A stretch of DNA of 64,000 nucleotides from Opitutaceae bacterium (GTDB lineage: Bacteria > Verrucomicrobiota > Verrucomicrobiia > Opitutales > Opitutaceae). The notes below the pieces were generated by a model. It searched no databases, had not been told where the DNA came from, and saw only the letters and a list, made by a program, of their open reading frames with translations. How positions within the stretch are numbered: position 1 is the first letter of the stretch; each line of letters opens with the position of its first letter. The stretch is taken from positions 1 through 64,000 of the forward strand of contig JADJZJ010000002.1 in NCBI GenBank assembly GCA_016715765.1, written 5' to 3'. Positions 45,009 to 53,067 of the stretch are shown one piece after another. The position numbers were made by a program, and so were the translations under genes.

Positions 45009-45129
45009 GTAGGAGCCTGCTTGCAGGCGATGGATTGCGGCAGGCGGAAATTGATGTGCCTGCGAATGATTGCGACCGAGGGCGGTCGCGCTCCCAGCCA
45101 AGCCAATCGCCTGCAAGCAGGCTCCTGCC
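45009..45129. repeat. Family E doublet with an uninterrupted GCGACCG stem inside
   Basis: GTAGGAGCCTGCTTGCAGGC (45009-45028) and its inverted copy (45105-45129) enclose GCGACCGAGGGCGGTCGCG. The latter is the same stem that carries an inserted palindrome at 28406, 31287 and 54347, so this copy shows the empty site. Confidence 0.75.
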
Positions 45130-45144
45130 CAATCCAGGCGGCCC

Positions 45145-46203
45145 TCACCCCTGCGCCAGGGCGCGGGCGTCGGCGAGCAGGGCGTCGACCTGTTCCGTGG
45201 TCGTGGCCCAGCTGCCCATGAAGCGGTAGCCGTGTTCGCCGACAAATTTGTAGAACTGCCAGCCGCGCGCGGTCAGGCCGGCGACGAGGGCCGGCGTGAG
45301 GTCAACGAATACCCCGTTGGCTTCGACCGGGAAGAGCTGCCGCACGCCGGGCAGGCCCTCGAGGCCGTCGGCGAGGCGCCGGGCCATGGCATTGGCATGG
45401 GCGGCGTGGCGGAGCCAGGCGCCGTCGCGGAGCAGGGCGGTCCACTGGGCGGCGGCATAGCGCATTTTCGACGCGAGCTGGCCGGACTGCTTCACCCGGT
45501 ACGCGAAATCGCGGGCGAGTTCGTGGTTGAAGAACACGACGGCCTCGGTGGTGAGCATGCCGTTCTTGGTGCCGCCGAAGCTCAGCACGTCCACGCCCGC
45601 GCGCCAGCTCAGGTCGGCGGGGCTCACGCCCTGCGGCGCCAGGGCCGCGGCGGCGTTGGCGAAGCGCGCGCCATCCATGTGCAGGGCCAGCCCGTGCCGG
45701 CGCGCCACGGCACTGAGGGCGCGGATTTCACCGGGCTGGTAGAGCGTGCCGAATTCCGTGGCCTGGGTGATCGAGAGCGCGCCCGGGTGCGGATAGTGCA
45801 CACCGTGGCCGCGGCCGACCGCCTCCTCGACGGCGGCCGGGGTGAGTTTGCAGTTGGCGCCCGCCAGCGGCACCACCTTGGAGCCGCCCGTGAAAAATTC
45901 GGGCGCACCGCATTCATCCACCTCGAGGTGCGCGGCCTGGTGGCACAGGATGCCCTGGTAGCTGCGGCAGAGGGCCGCGAGCGCGAGGGCGTTGGCGGCG
46001 GTGCCGTTGAAGACGAAGAAAACCTCGCAGTCCGTTGCAAAGGCCTTCCGCACCTCCGCGCGCGCCCCGGCGGTCCACGCGTCGTCACCGTAGCCGGGGG
46101 AGCGGCCGGCATTGGCGGCGGCAAGCGCGGCCATGGCCTCGGGACAGATCCCGGCGGTGTTGTCGCTGGCGAAGGTGTAATCGGCGCTCGGTGGGACGGA
46201 CAT
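45145..46203 (-). CDS. Low-specificity threonine aldolase / beta-eliminating lyase family
   Basis: The 352-aa fold-type I PLP enzyme has K213 in SFGGTKNGML and the pyridine-N aspartate D177 in MDGARFANA. It resembles low-specificity L-threonine aldolases (threonine to glycine plus acetaldehyde), with early FASDNTAGICPEAM and AAHLEVDECGAPEFF. Start ATG 46203 gives the normal N-terminus; the frame is open far upstream but only over aroK antisense. A glycine-producing role would connect with gcvP and glyA; D-threonine or aromatic-amino-acid lyase activity is less likely. Confidence 0.87.
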   Translation of the reverse strand: MSVPPSADYTFASDNTAGICPEAMAALAAANAGRSPGYGDDAWTAGARAEVRKAFATDCEVFFVFNGTAANALALAALCRSYQGILCHQAAHLEVDECGAPEFFTGGSKVVPLAGANCKLTPAAVEEAVGRGHGVHYPHPGALSITQATEFGTLYQPGEIRALSAVARRHGLALHMDGARFANAAAALAPQGVSPADLSWRAGVDVLSFGGTKNGMLTTEAVVFFNHELARDFAYRVKQSGQLASKMRYAAAQWTALLRDGAWLRHAAHANAMARRLADGLEGLPGVRQLFPVEANGVFVDLTPALVAGLTARGWQFYKFVGEHGYRFMGSWATTTEQVDALLADARALAQG

Positions 46204-46293
46204 GGACGCAGTTGAACAAGCAAGCCCGCAGGCGGCCAAGGTGTTTTCGTGTTTGGCAAGGAGGGGCGAGGGCGTTGCCTGTGGCGCACACCC

Positions 46294-46845
46294 ATGAACG
46301 CCACCGACGTCAACCTCTACCTCGTGGGCTTCATGGGCACCGGCAAGAGCACCGTCGGCCGGACCGTGGCGCAGCGGCTGGGCTTCCGGCTGTACGACAG
46401 CGATTACGAAATCGAGCAGCAACAGGGACGGTCCATCGGGGATATTTTTGCCAAGGACGGCGAGCCGGCGTTCCGGATCATGGAGCGGACCTTTGTCGAA
46501 AGCGGCCATCCGACCGAGCGGGCCGTCGTCGCCTGCGGCGGCGGGCTCGTGGTGCAGCCGGGTCTGGCGGACATGCTGCGCGCCCGGGGCGTCGTCGTCT
46601 GCCTGCATGCCTCGCTTGAGACCGTGCTGGAGCGGACCGGCCGGCACAAGCACCGCCCGCTGCTGAACGTCGAGGACCCCGCGGAGCGCATCCGCACGCT
46701 GTATGCCGCCCGGGAACCGGTCTATCGCAACGCCGGCACGGTCATCCTCACCGACGGCCGAGCCCTGGGTGAAGTCGTCGCGCATGTGCTGCGCGTCTGG
46801 CGGCGGGAGTCGCAGGATTTTGCCCGGGCCCGCCCCGGCCCCTGA
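46294..46845 (+). CDS. aroK: Shikimate kinase
   Basis: The 183-aa P-loop kinase phosphorylates shikimate in aromatic amino acid synthesis. Walker A is GFMGTGKST (12-20, K18); the shikimate-binding D-S-D follows at LYDSDYEIE; ACGGGLV and the lid arginines (HRPLL) are in place. A basic C-terminal tail of about 12 residues is not part of the fold. Start ATG 46294 is supported by the MNATDVNLYLVGFMG opening. queG begins 2 nt after its stop. Confidence 0.92.
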   Translation: MNATDVNLYLVGFMGTGKSTVGRTVAQRLGFRLYDSDYEIEQQQGRSIGDIFAKDGEPAFRIMERTFVESGHPTERAVVACGGGLVVQPGLADMLRARGVVVCLHASLETVLERTGRHKHRPLLNVEDPAERIRTLYAAREPVYRNAGTVILTDGRALGEVVAHVLRVWRRESQDFARARPGP

Positions 46846-46847
46846 CG

Positions 46848-47975
46848 ATGGACCCGCGGCGGGAGGCATTGCGCCGGCGGCTGGCGGAACTCGGGTTTGA
46901 CGACATGCGCGTGGCGCAGGTCGGGCCGGTGTCGCCTGCCCCGCTGCGGGACTGGCTCGCCGCCGGCCGCCACGCGGACATGGCCTGGATGGAGCGCACG
47001 GCGGAAAAGCGCCTGGACCCGGGACTGGTGCTGCCCGGGGCGCGCTCCGTCATCATGCTCGGCGTGAATTACTGGCCCGGCGTCCTCCGGCAGGACGGGC
47101 CGGTGTGGGCGCGTTATGCGCTCCACGAGGATTACCACGACACGATGAAACCGGCCCTGGTGGCGGCGGGACGCGTGCTGGAGGAACTCTACGGAGTGAC
47201 GGGCGAGGACTACCGCTACTACGTGGACACGGGGCCGGTGCTGGAGCGCGGCTGGGCGGCGAAGGCGGGCCTCGGCTTTGCCGGCAAGAATGCGATGCTG
47301 ATTTCGCGCCGGCACGGCAACTGGCTGTTTCTGGCCTCCATCCTGACGCGGCTAGAACTCGCGCCCGATGCGCCGGTGCGGCGGCAGCAAAGCGGTTTTG
47401 CCGATCCGGGTCTGCTCTGCGGCAAGTGCACGCGCTGTCTCGACGCCTGCCCGACGCAGGCCTTTGCCGCGCCCGGGGTGGTGGACTCGCGCCGCTGCAT
47501 TTCGTATCTGACGATTGAGCACAAGGGCGTCATTCCGCGGGAAATGCGGGCCGGCATCGGCCGGCACATCTACGGCTGCGACGTATGCCTCGAGGTGTGC
47601 CCGTGGAACCGTTTCGCGCAGGAGGGCCGGCGCCTGCTGCTCGCGGCGCGCTTCGAGCTGCCGCAGCTCACGCTGGCGGATCTGCTGGCACTGACGCCGG
47701 AGAGTTTTGCGACAATTTTCCGCAAGACCGCGATCAAGCGCTTGAAACTCGCGGGCCTCCTGCGCAACGCGTGCGTCGTGGCGGGCAACTCGGGCGGGCC
47801 GGACCTGCTGCCGGCGCTGGTCCGGCTGGCGGAGCATCCGCTGCCGGTGGTGCGGGCGCATGCGGTGTGGGCCGTGCGGCGGCTGGCGGGGGAGAGGGCG
47901 ACGCGGATGCTGAACGATGCCCGCAACTCGGAGGCGGATGCGGCAGTGATGATGGAGTACCAGGGCGAGGCCTGA
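46848..47975 (+). CDS. queG: Epoxyqueuosine reductase
   Basis: The 375-aa protein catalyses the last step of queuosine synthesis in tRNA, reducing epoxyqueuosine with cobalamin and two 4Fe-4S clusters. The cluster motifs CGKCTRCLDACP and CDVCLEVCPWN are present, with the N-terminal DUF1730 region (about 1-130) and the C-terminal HEAT-like tail. It follows aroK by 2 nt, likely in one transcript, and ends just before a perfect 35-bp palindrome. Its B12 need fits a genome with other B12-linked genes. Confidence 0.94.
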   Translation: MDPRREALRRRLAELGFDDMRVAQVGPVSPAPLRDWLAAGRHADMAWMERTAEKRLDPGLVLPGARSVIMLGVNYWPGVLRQDGPVWARYALHEDYHDTMKPALVAAGRVLEELYGVTGEDYRYYVDTGPVLERGWAAKAGLGFAGKNAMLISRRHGNWLFLASILTRLELAPDAPVRRQQSGFADPGLLCGKCTRCLDACPTQAFAAPGVVDSRRCISYLTIEHKGVIPREMRAGIGRHIYGCDVCLEVCPWNRFAQEGRRLLLAARFELPQLTLADLLALTPESFATIFRKTAIKRLKLAGLLRNACVVAGNSGGPDLLPALVRLAEHPLPVVRAHAVWAVRRLAGERATRMLNDARNSEADAAVMMEYQGEA

Positions 47976-47976
47976 G

Positions 47977-48085
47977 TCTTTCTCTTTCCTCTTTATCTTT
48001 CTCTTTCGTCAGGGTCCATCCGGCCTGTGGCGATCGCCAGCCGTCCATTCTGACGAAAGAGAAAGATAAAGAGGAAAGAGAAAGA
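47977..48085. repeat. Perfect 35-bp polypyrimidine/polypurine palindrome
   Basis: Arms 47977-48011 and 48051-48085 are exact inverted copies (TCTTTCTCTTTCCTC / GAGGAAAGAGAAAGA ends) around 39 nt, itself partly symmetric (GGCGATCGCC). Located between convergent queG and the thioesterase gene. Confidence 0.9.
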
Positions 48086-48099
48086 TGACGAACGAGCCC

Positions 48100-48504
48100 T
48101 CACCCCTTGAACAGCTCGTTCATCCGCTTCGTGAAACTCGCCGGCGGGCGCACGGGTTTGCCGGTGCGGTCAATGAAGGCGTGCAGGGTGTGGCCGGTCA
48201 CCAGCAGTTCTTCGTCCCGGTAAATTTCGTACTCGAGCCGGATGCGCAGGACGGGTTTTTCCCGAAGCGTCGTGACAACCGTGACGGTGTCGTCGTAGAC
48301 GGCCGGCCGGTGGTACTTCAACGCGGCCTCGAGCACGGGCAGCCGGTAGCCTGCCTCCTCCAGCTGGCGGTAGTGGATGCCCTGTTCCTTGAGCAGATTG
48401 GTGCGGCCGAGTTCGAACCACGGCAGGTAGCTGCCGTGATAGACGATGCCCATCATGTCGGTCTCGGCGTAGCGGACGGTGACCTGGGTGCGGGATGTGA
48501 TCAT
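48100..48504 (-). CDS. Acyl-CoA thioesterase, YbgC/4HBT hot-dog family
   Basis: The 134-aa single hot-dog protein has the 4-hydroxybenzoyl-CoA thioesterase motif YAETDMMGIVYHGSYLPWFE with the active-site aspartate, plus LGRTNLL and the beta strands that follow. YbgC-type enzymes hydrolyse short acyl-CoA or acyl-ACP and associate with the Tol system in Proteobacteria; tol genes are absent here. Its ATG overlaps the stop of the upstream glycosyltransferase, and an acyl-lipid gene set lies nearby in divergent orientation, so a lipid role is plausible. Confidence 0.9.
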   Translation of the reverse strand: MITSRTQVTVRYAETDMMGIVYHGSYLPWFELGRTNLLKEQGIHYRQLEEAGYRLPVLEAALKYHRPAVYDDTVTVVTTLREKPVLRIRLEYEIYRDEELLVTGHTLHAFIDRTGKPVRPPASFTKRMNELFKG

Positions 48505-49640
48505 GGTTGGTGGACGGGAAGATCGAAGAGCAGGCGGGCGGATTCGCGCCAGTGGTGCCGGCGCGACCAGGTGCGGCCGGCGTCGCCGAGCCGGTGGCGG
48601 AGCGCGACGTCATCGATGAGCCGGGCCAGGGCGGCGGTCAGGGCGGTGGGCTGATCCGGGGGAACCAGCAGTCCCGTCGTGCCATCGATCACCGCCTCAC
48701 CGACCCCGCCCACGGCATGGGCGACCACGGGCAGGCCATGGGCGGCGGCCTCGAGGTAAACGAGGCCGAATCCTTCGACACTGAGGCCATGGTTGATGCT
48801 CGTCATCGCGAAGATTTCCGCCTGGCGGTATTTTTCAGCGAGCCGGTCATCGGTGAGGCTGCCGAGAAACTTCACGGGAAAATCCGCCCGGGCGGCGGCG
48901 GCCCGGAGTTTTTTCTCGTAACCGCCGCGCGGGTCGCTGCCGGCGATCCAGTATTCGATTTTCGCCCGCTGTTCGGCGGAGAGGGCGCACAACGCCTGCA
49001 GGGTTTCGAGCTGGCCCTTGCGCGGGTGGAGCCGGCCGACCGTGAGGATGCCGATCCGGCCCGCGGCCGGCCGGGGCGTGGCCGCGGCGGCGGTGGCGAA
49101 ACCGGTCCGGAGGGCGCCGGGCGTGAGGCAGAATTTCGGGGCGGCCTCGGGGAAGCGCTGGCAGAGCAGGTCGCGGGTGAAATGGGTGAGGGTGCTGACG
49201 CGCGTGGCGTGGCGGATGAGTCGCCGGGTGAGTACGCGCGTGACCGGGTTGCGATGAAACCGCAGGATTTCCGAACCGTGAAAGGTCAGCATCAGGCGCG
49301 AGGGACGGAAGGCCCGCAGCCATTGCAGCACCATCAGCGTGAGCATGGGGCCGGGCTCGGCCAGCCACACCGTCGCGTGCCGCAACCGGCGGCGGTCGCG
49401 AATCAACGCGCGCGCCATCACCACCAGGCAGCGAAAATTATGGGTGCCCCGCAACGGCAGCCGGCGCAGGTGGAAGGGCCAGTCCTTTTCGATGGCGCCG
49501 GCGGGGGCGGCCGGCGCCCAGACTTCAACCTTCGCGCCCAGTCCGGCGGCCGCCCGGGCGATTTCCTCCGTTACCGTCGCGATGCCGCCCCGTTGGGGGT
49601 GAAATTCGTGGGTGAGGATATGAATGGGCGTTTCACTCAT
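48501..49640 (-). CDS. GT4-family glycosyltransferase
   Basis: The 379-aa GT-B glycosyltransferase has a glycine-rich N-terminal motif (HEFHPQRGGIATVTEEIA) and the GT4 donor-site segment with the EX7E-like signature (SVEGFGLVYLEAAAHGLPVV, then GGVGEAVIDGTTGLLVPP). GT4 enzymes transfer sugars from nucleotide or phospho donors to lipid or glycan acceptors. Start ATG 49640 fits the family; the longer frame adds an Arg-rich stretch. Its stop overlaps the thioesterase ATG. The plus-strand acyl-lipid genes diverge from it. Confidence 0.88.
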   Translation of the reverse strand: MSETPIHILTHEFHPQRGGIATVTEEIARAAAGLGAKVEVWAPAAPAGAIEKDWPFHLRRLPLRGTHNFRCLVVMARALIRDRRRLRHATVWLAEPGPMLTLMVLQWLRAFRPSRLMLTFHGSEILRFHRNPVTRVLTRRLIRHATRVSTLTHFTRDLLCQRFPEAAPKFCLTPGALRTGFATAAAATPRPAAGRIGILTVGRLHPRKGQLETLQALCALSAEQRAKIEYWIAGSDPRGGYEKKLRAAAARADFPVKFLGSLTDDRLAEKYRQAEIFAMTSINHGLSVEGFGLVYLEAAAHGLPVVAHAVGGVGEAVIDGTTGLLVPPDQPTALTAALARLIDDVALRHRLGDAGRTWSRRHHWRESARLLFDLPVHQP

Positions 49641-49828
49641 GCGCAGACGGAAAGCGCGACGCGAGGCGCGGGCGCGGAAAGCGAGAGTTGGGCCGCGGAT
49701 CGGGGCTGGCAAGCGCGGCTTGGGCGCAGTTGGAACATACGCGGGTTACGGCTGACCATCACTGGGCCCAAGACCGCCGAGAATTGGGTTTGCATCCCTC
49801 CGCACCGTAACATTACAAGAACCAGACA

Positions 49829-50809
49829 ATGCCAGACGCAGTTCACTCCAATCAGGGCAGCAACAAGCCATTTCCCTTCATTACCAAGCCGGTGGCGCCG
49901 GAAGACGAGGCCGCTCTGCGTGAATCCCTGAAGCGTTGTTCGCCTTCCACTTTCGAGGCCGCCATCCAGTTTCGTAAGACGGGCAACCCCGAGCATTTAC
50001 CGGCAGTCGTCATCGGCGTAATCGAGCGTTTTGTGGAGCCGGATCTGCGGACCAAGCTCAAGGATGCGGACGATGATCTCCGCCTCATCGAGGACCTTGG
50101 CATCGATTCCCTGACGATGATGGAAATCGTTATTCTGGTGGAGGATGTGCTCCAGATGTCCATCAACAATGACGAGCTGCGCAATCTCCGCACGGTCGGC
50201 GACGTCAAGACCTTCATTGATTGCAAGGTGCGCGGCCTGCCGCTGCCCAAGCCGACGAAATTCCTGCCCATCGAGCACATCGCGGCGACGATGCCGGTCC
50301 AGCCTCCCTTCCTCTTCCTCAACGAGGCTTCGGTGAGTTCCAGCGGTGCCAATGCCAAGTACAAGATTTCCGGCCAGGAGTTTTTCCTGCAGGGTCACTT
50401 CAAGGACAATCCGGTGATGCCCGCCTCGATCATGCTCGAGGCCCTCGGCCAGCTCGCCGTGCTTTTCCTCCTGGAAGGCCTCACGCCCGAACCGGGCAAG
50501 GCGGTCAATCCGCAGATGATCTTCTTCACGGGTTGCGAAGGCGTCCGCGCCCACCGCGTGTGCAAGCCCGGCGACATTCTCACGCTGTCCATCAAGCCGA
50601 AGCGCATGAAGATGCCGCTCGCCACCTTCGAGGGTGCCATTCGCGTAGGCCAGGAAAAGGCCGTCATCGCCGAGGAGATCACCTTGACTTTCGGCTTCAT
50701 GGAAGTGCCGGCGCAGCCGGCCGCCGTGAATGGCGCCGCCCAGGCCGGCCAGCCGGTCAATGGCGAGGCCGCCCAGCCGACCACCCTGCGCGTGGCGGCC
50801 AGTGCCTGA
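49829..50809 (+). CDS. Acyl carrier protein fused to a FabZ-like 3-hydroxyacyl-ACP dehydratase
   Basis: The 326-aa protein joins an ACP (about 60-135, with the phosphopantetheine serine S94 in LGIDSLTMMEI) to a hot-dog dehydratase (about 142-292). The dehydratase keeps H190 in GHFKDNPVMP and E204 in IMLEALGQLA, the FabZ pair. Such a fusion would present its own thioester substrate for dehydration. An N-terminal 60 residues and an Ala-rich C-terminal tail are extra. It heads a plus-strand run with a ketosynthase, an SDR and a glycosyltransferase, so it probably serves a specialised acyl chain rather than bulk fatty acid synthesis. Confidence 0.87.
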   Translation: MPDAVHSNQGSNKPFPFITKPVAPEDEAALRESLKRCSPSTFEAAIQFRKTGNPEHLPAVVIGVIERFVEPDLRTKLKDADDDLRLIEDLGIDSLTMMEIVILVEDVLQMSINNDELRNLRTVGDVKTFIDCKVRGLPLPKPTKFLPIEHIAATMPVQPPFLFLNEASVSSSGANAKYKISGQEFFLQGHFKDNPVMPASIMLEALGQLAVLFLLEGLTPEPGKAVNPQMIFFTGCEGVRAHRVCKPGDILTLSIKPKRMKMPLATFEGAIRVGQEKAVIAEEITLTFGFMEVPAQPAAVNGAAQAGQPVNGEAAQPTTLRVAASA

Positions 50810-50973
50810 GTGTCCGCGTCCGCCGGCCGGTGCTCCATCCTCTCGGGAGGCCGTGCACAATTCGCGTGTCCCGCGTTGACCGCACGAGCTGAAACCCCTT
50901 CGCTGGCGGGTGCTTCGCCGCATTAATATCCGCGCCGCCAGTCAGCGCGCCGCCATCAAATCCTTCACTCCGC

Positions 50974-52236
50974 ATGCCCAGAGTTTTTATCACCGGAATC
51001 GGTTTCATCACCAGCATTGGCAATGATGCGGCCACCGTCTCGGCCAGCCTGCGCGAACTGCGGCACGGGATGGAACTCTACCCGCCGTTCCAGAAACCGG
51101 AGATCCCGGTGAAGGTGGCGGCGCCGGTGAAGGATTTTCAAATCGACTCGAACGATCCCGAGGACTGGAAGTTCCCCGCCCGCTACACCATCAAGCGCGA
51201 GATCCTGCGCGGCATGGCCCCGCACGGGGTTTTTGCCTGGTGCGCGATGCAGCAGGCGATCGAGGACGCCCGCCTCACCGAGGCCGACTGGTCCAACCCG
51301 CACACCGGCCTGTACGCGGCGTCCGGCGGCTCGCCGCAGCTCATGGGCTACATGCTCCACCGCATGCACACCCAGGGCGTCATGCGCTGCTCGCCCCTCG
51401 GCATCGTGGCCTCGATCTCGGGCACGGTGAATTTCAACCTCGTGGCCCACTTCAGGATCAAGGGCTCGTCGTGCGGCTTTTCCTCCGCGTGCGCGTCGTC
51501 CTCGCACGCCCTGGGCTACGCCTACGACGATCTCGTGCTGGGCCGGCAGAAGCGCATGTTCGTCGTGGGGGCGGAGGACGGCAACGTGGACAGCATTTTG
51601 CCCTTCGCCGGGATGCGCGCGCTTTCGCTGCAAAGGGATCCGGCGCTGGCCTCGCGGCCGTTTGACGCGGCGCGCGACGGTTTCGTCGGCACCGGCGGCG
51701 CGGTCGTGCTCGTGCTGGAGACGGAGGACGAAGTGGCGCGCCGCGGCGCCAGGGTCTATTGCGAGTTCACCGGCTGGGGCCAGGCCTCGGACGGCCACAA
51801 CGTGGCCATCTCCCATCCCGAGGGGCTGGGCCTGCAGGCCGCCATCGAACTCGCGCTGCGCAGCAGCGGCACCGCGCCGGAGGAGGTGGACTACATCAAC
51901 GCGCATGCGACTTCCACGCCGATCGGGGATGTTTCCGAGCTGCGGGCGATGAAGAAGATTTTCCGCATCCCGGCGGCCCGGCCCGCCATCAGCAGCACGA
52001 AGGCGCTGACCGGCCACGGGCTTTCCCTCGCGGGGGCGATGGAGAGCGCGTTCTGCGCCCTGGCCATCCGGGAGGGTTTCATGCCCGGCTCGGCGCACAT
52101 CACGCGGCCCGATCCCGAGTGCGACGGGCTCAACATCATCCGTTCCACGCTGCCGGCCCAGCCGCAGGTCGTGCTGAACAACAGCAGCGGTTTTGGCGGC
52201 GCCAACGTATCGCTCGTCTTCCGACGGGCCGGCTAA
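50974..52236 (+). CDS. Beta-ketoacyl-ACP synthase II-like protein
   Basis: The 420-aa thiolase-fold condensing enzyme has the full Cys-His-His set: C173 in SSACASSSHALG, H311 in NAHATSTPIGD and H348 in LTGHGLSLAGA, with K343. It would elongate the acyl chain carried by the fused ACP. An insertion near 40-80 is longer than in FabF and resembles KAS enzymes of secondary lipid clusters. It lies 164 nt after the ACP-FabZ gene, and the SDR follows with 1 nt spacing. A housekeeping FabF elsewhere in the genome is likely but not seen here. Confidence 0.9.
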   Translation: MPRVFITGIGFITSIGNDAATVSASLRELRHGMELYPPFQKPEIPVKVAAPVKDFQIDSNDPEDWKFPARYTIKREILRGMAPHGVFAWCAMQQAIEDARLTEADWSNPHTGLYAASGGSPQLMGYMLHRMHTQGVMRCSPLGIVASISGTVNFNLVAHFRIKGSSCGFSSACASSSHALGYAYDDLVLGRQKRMFVVGAEDGNVDSILPFAGMRALSLQRDPALASRPFDAARDGFVGTGGAVVLVLETEDEVARRGARVYCEFTGWGQASDGHNVAISHPEGLGLQAAIELALRSSGTAPEEVDYINAHATSTPIGDVSELRAMKKIFRIPAARPAISSTKALTGHGLSLAGAMESAFCALAIREGFMPGSAHITRPDPECDGLNIIRSTLPAQPQVVLNNSSGFGGANVSLVFRRAG

Positions 52237-52237
52237 C

Positions 52238-53065
52238 GTGCCAGCACCGCGCCTCGCCGCCTACTACCGCACCGCGTTTGTCACCGGGGCGAGCACCGGC
52301 CTGGGCCGGGCTTTCGCGGAAATGCTGCTGGCCGACGGTGTGCTGGTCTGGGGCACGGCGCGGGACACGGCCCGGCTCGCCCCGCTGGCCGGGCTCGCCG
52401 GCTTCACGCCCGTGGCCCTGGAACTGCGCGACGGGGCGCAGGCGGAGACGGTGTTTCGCCAAGCGTCGGCCGCCGCGGGCGGCTTCGACCTCGTGATCAA
52501 TAACGCGGGCTACGGGGTGTTTGGCGACTTTGCGGCCACGGACTTCGCCGTGTGGCGGGAGCAGATCGAAGTGATGCTGGTCAGCACCGCCCGGCTCGCC
52601 CAGGTGGCGGTCCGGGAGATGCGTCCGCGCGGCCGCGGCGCCCTCGTCAACATTTCCTCGCTGGCGGCGGAGTTCCCGCTGCCCTTTCAGAGCGCCTACA
52701 ACATGTGCAAGGCCGGGCTCACCGCGCTGAACGAGAGCCTCATGATGGAGACGGCCGGCACGGGCGTCGTCATCCTGGACGTGCGCCCCGGCGATTACCG
52801 GACGGATTTCGAGGGTTCGGTGCGGCGGCCGCCGGGTCCGGCGTCGCCGGCGATGGACCGCGCCTGGGCGGCCTTTGGCCGCCTGATGCTGACCGGCCCC
52901 CGGCCCGGGCACGCGGCCCGGTGCCTGCGCCGGGCCCTGCTGCGTCGCCGCAGCGGCACGGTGCGTTGCGGACGGTTTTTCCAGGCCGTGATGGCCCCGC
53001 TGCTCGCCCGCTTCGGTTCACTGGCGCTCAAACGCCGCATTCAGGCGCGCTATTTCGATCTCTAA
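52238..53065 (+). CDS. SDR-family reductase, possible 3-ketoacyl reductase
   Basis: The 275-aa classical SDR has TGASTGLG (16-23), NNAG (88-91), S140/S141 and Y154-NMC-K158. In this setting it would reduce the ketoacyl product before dehydration, completing the KAS-KR-DH cycle, although SDRs of unrelated function look similar. The start is probably GTG 52238, one base after the ketosynthase stop; ATG 52193 is in frame but overlaps that gene by 44 nt. The C-terminus is basic and hydrophobic (RRALLRRRSG, AVMAPLLARFG), suggesting membrane contact. The next gene starts 2 nt after the stop. Confidence 0.85.
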   Translation: MPAPRLAAYYRTAFVTGASTGLGRAFAEMLLADGVLVWGTARDTARLAPLAGLAGFTPVALELRDGAQAETVFRQASAAAGGFDLVINNAGYGVFGDFAATDFAVWREQIEVMLVSTARLAQVAVREMRPRGRGALVNISSLAAEFPLPFQSAYNMCKAGLTALNESLMMETAGTGVVILDVRPGDYRTDFEGSVRRPPGPASPAMDRAWAAFGRLMLTGPRPGHAARCLRRALLRRRSGTVRCGRFFQAVMAPLLARFGSLALKRRIQARYFDL

Positions 53066-53067
53066 GC

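Noticed and set aside
45145..46869. N-terminal extension of the threonine aldolase frame to 574 aa
   Set aside because: The added part runs antisense to aroK; the family N-terminus begins at 46203.
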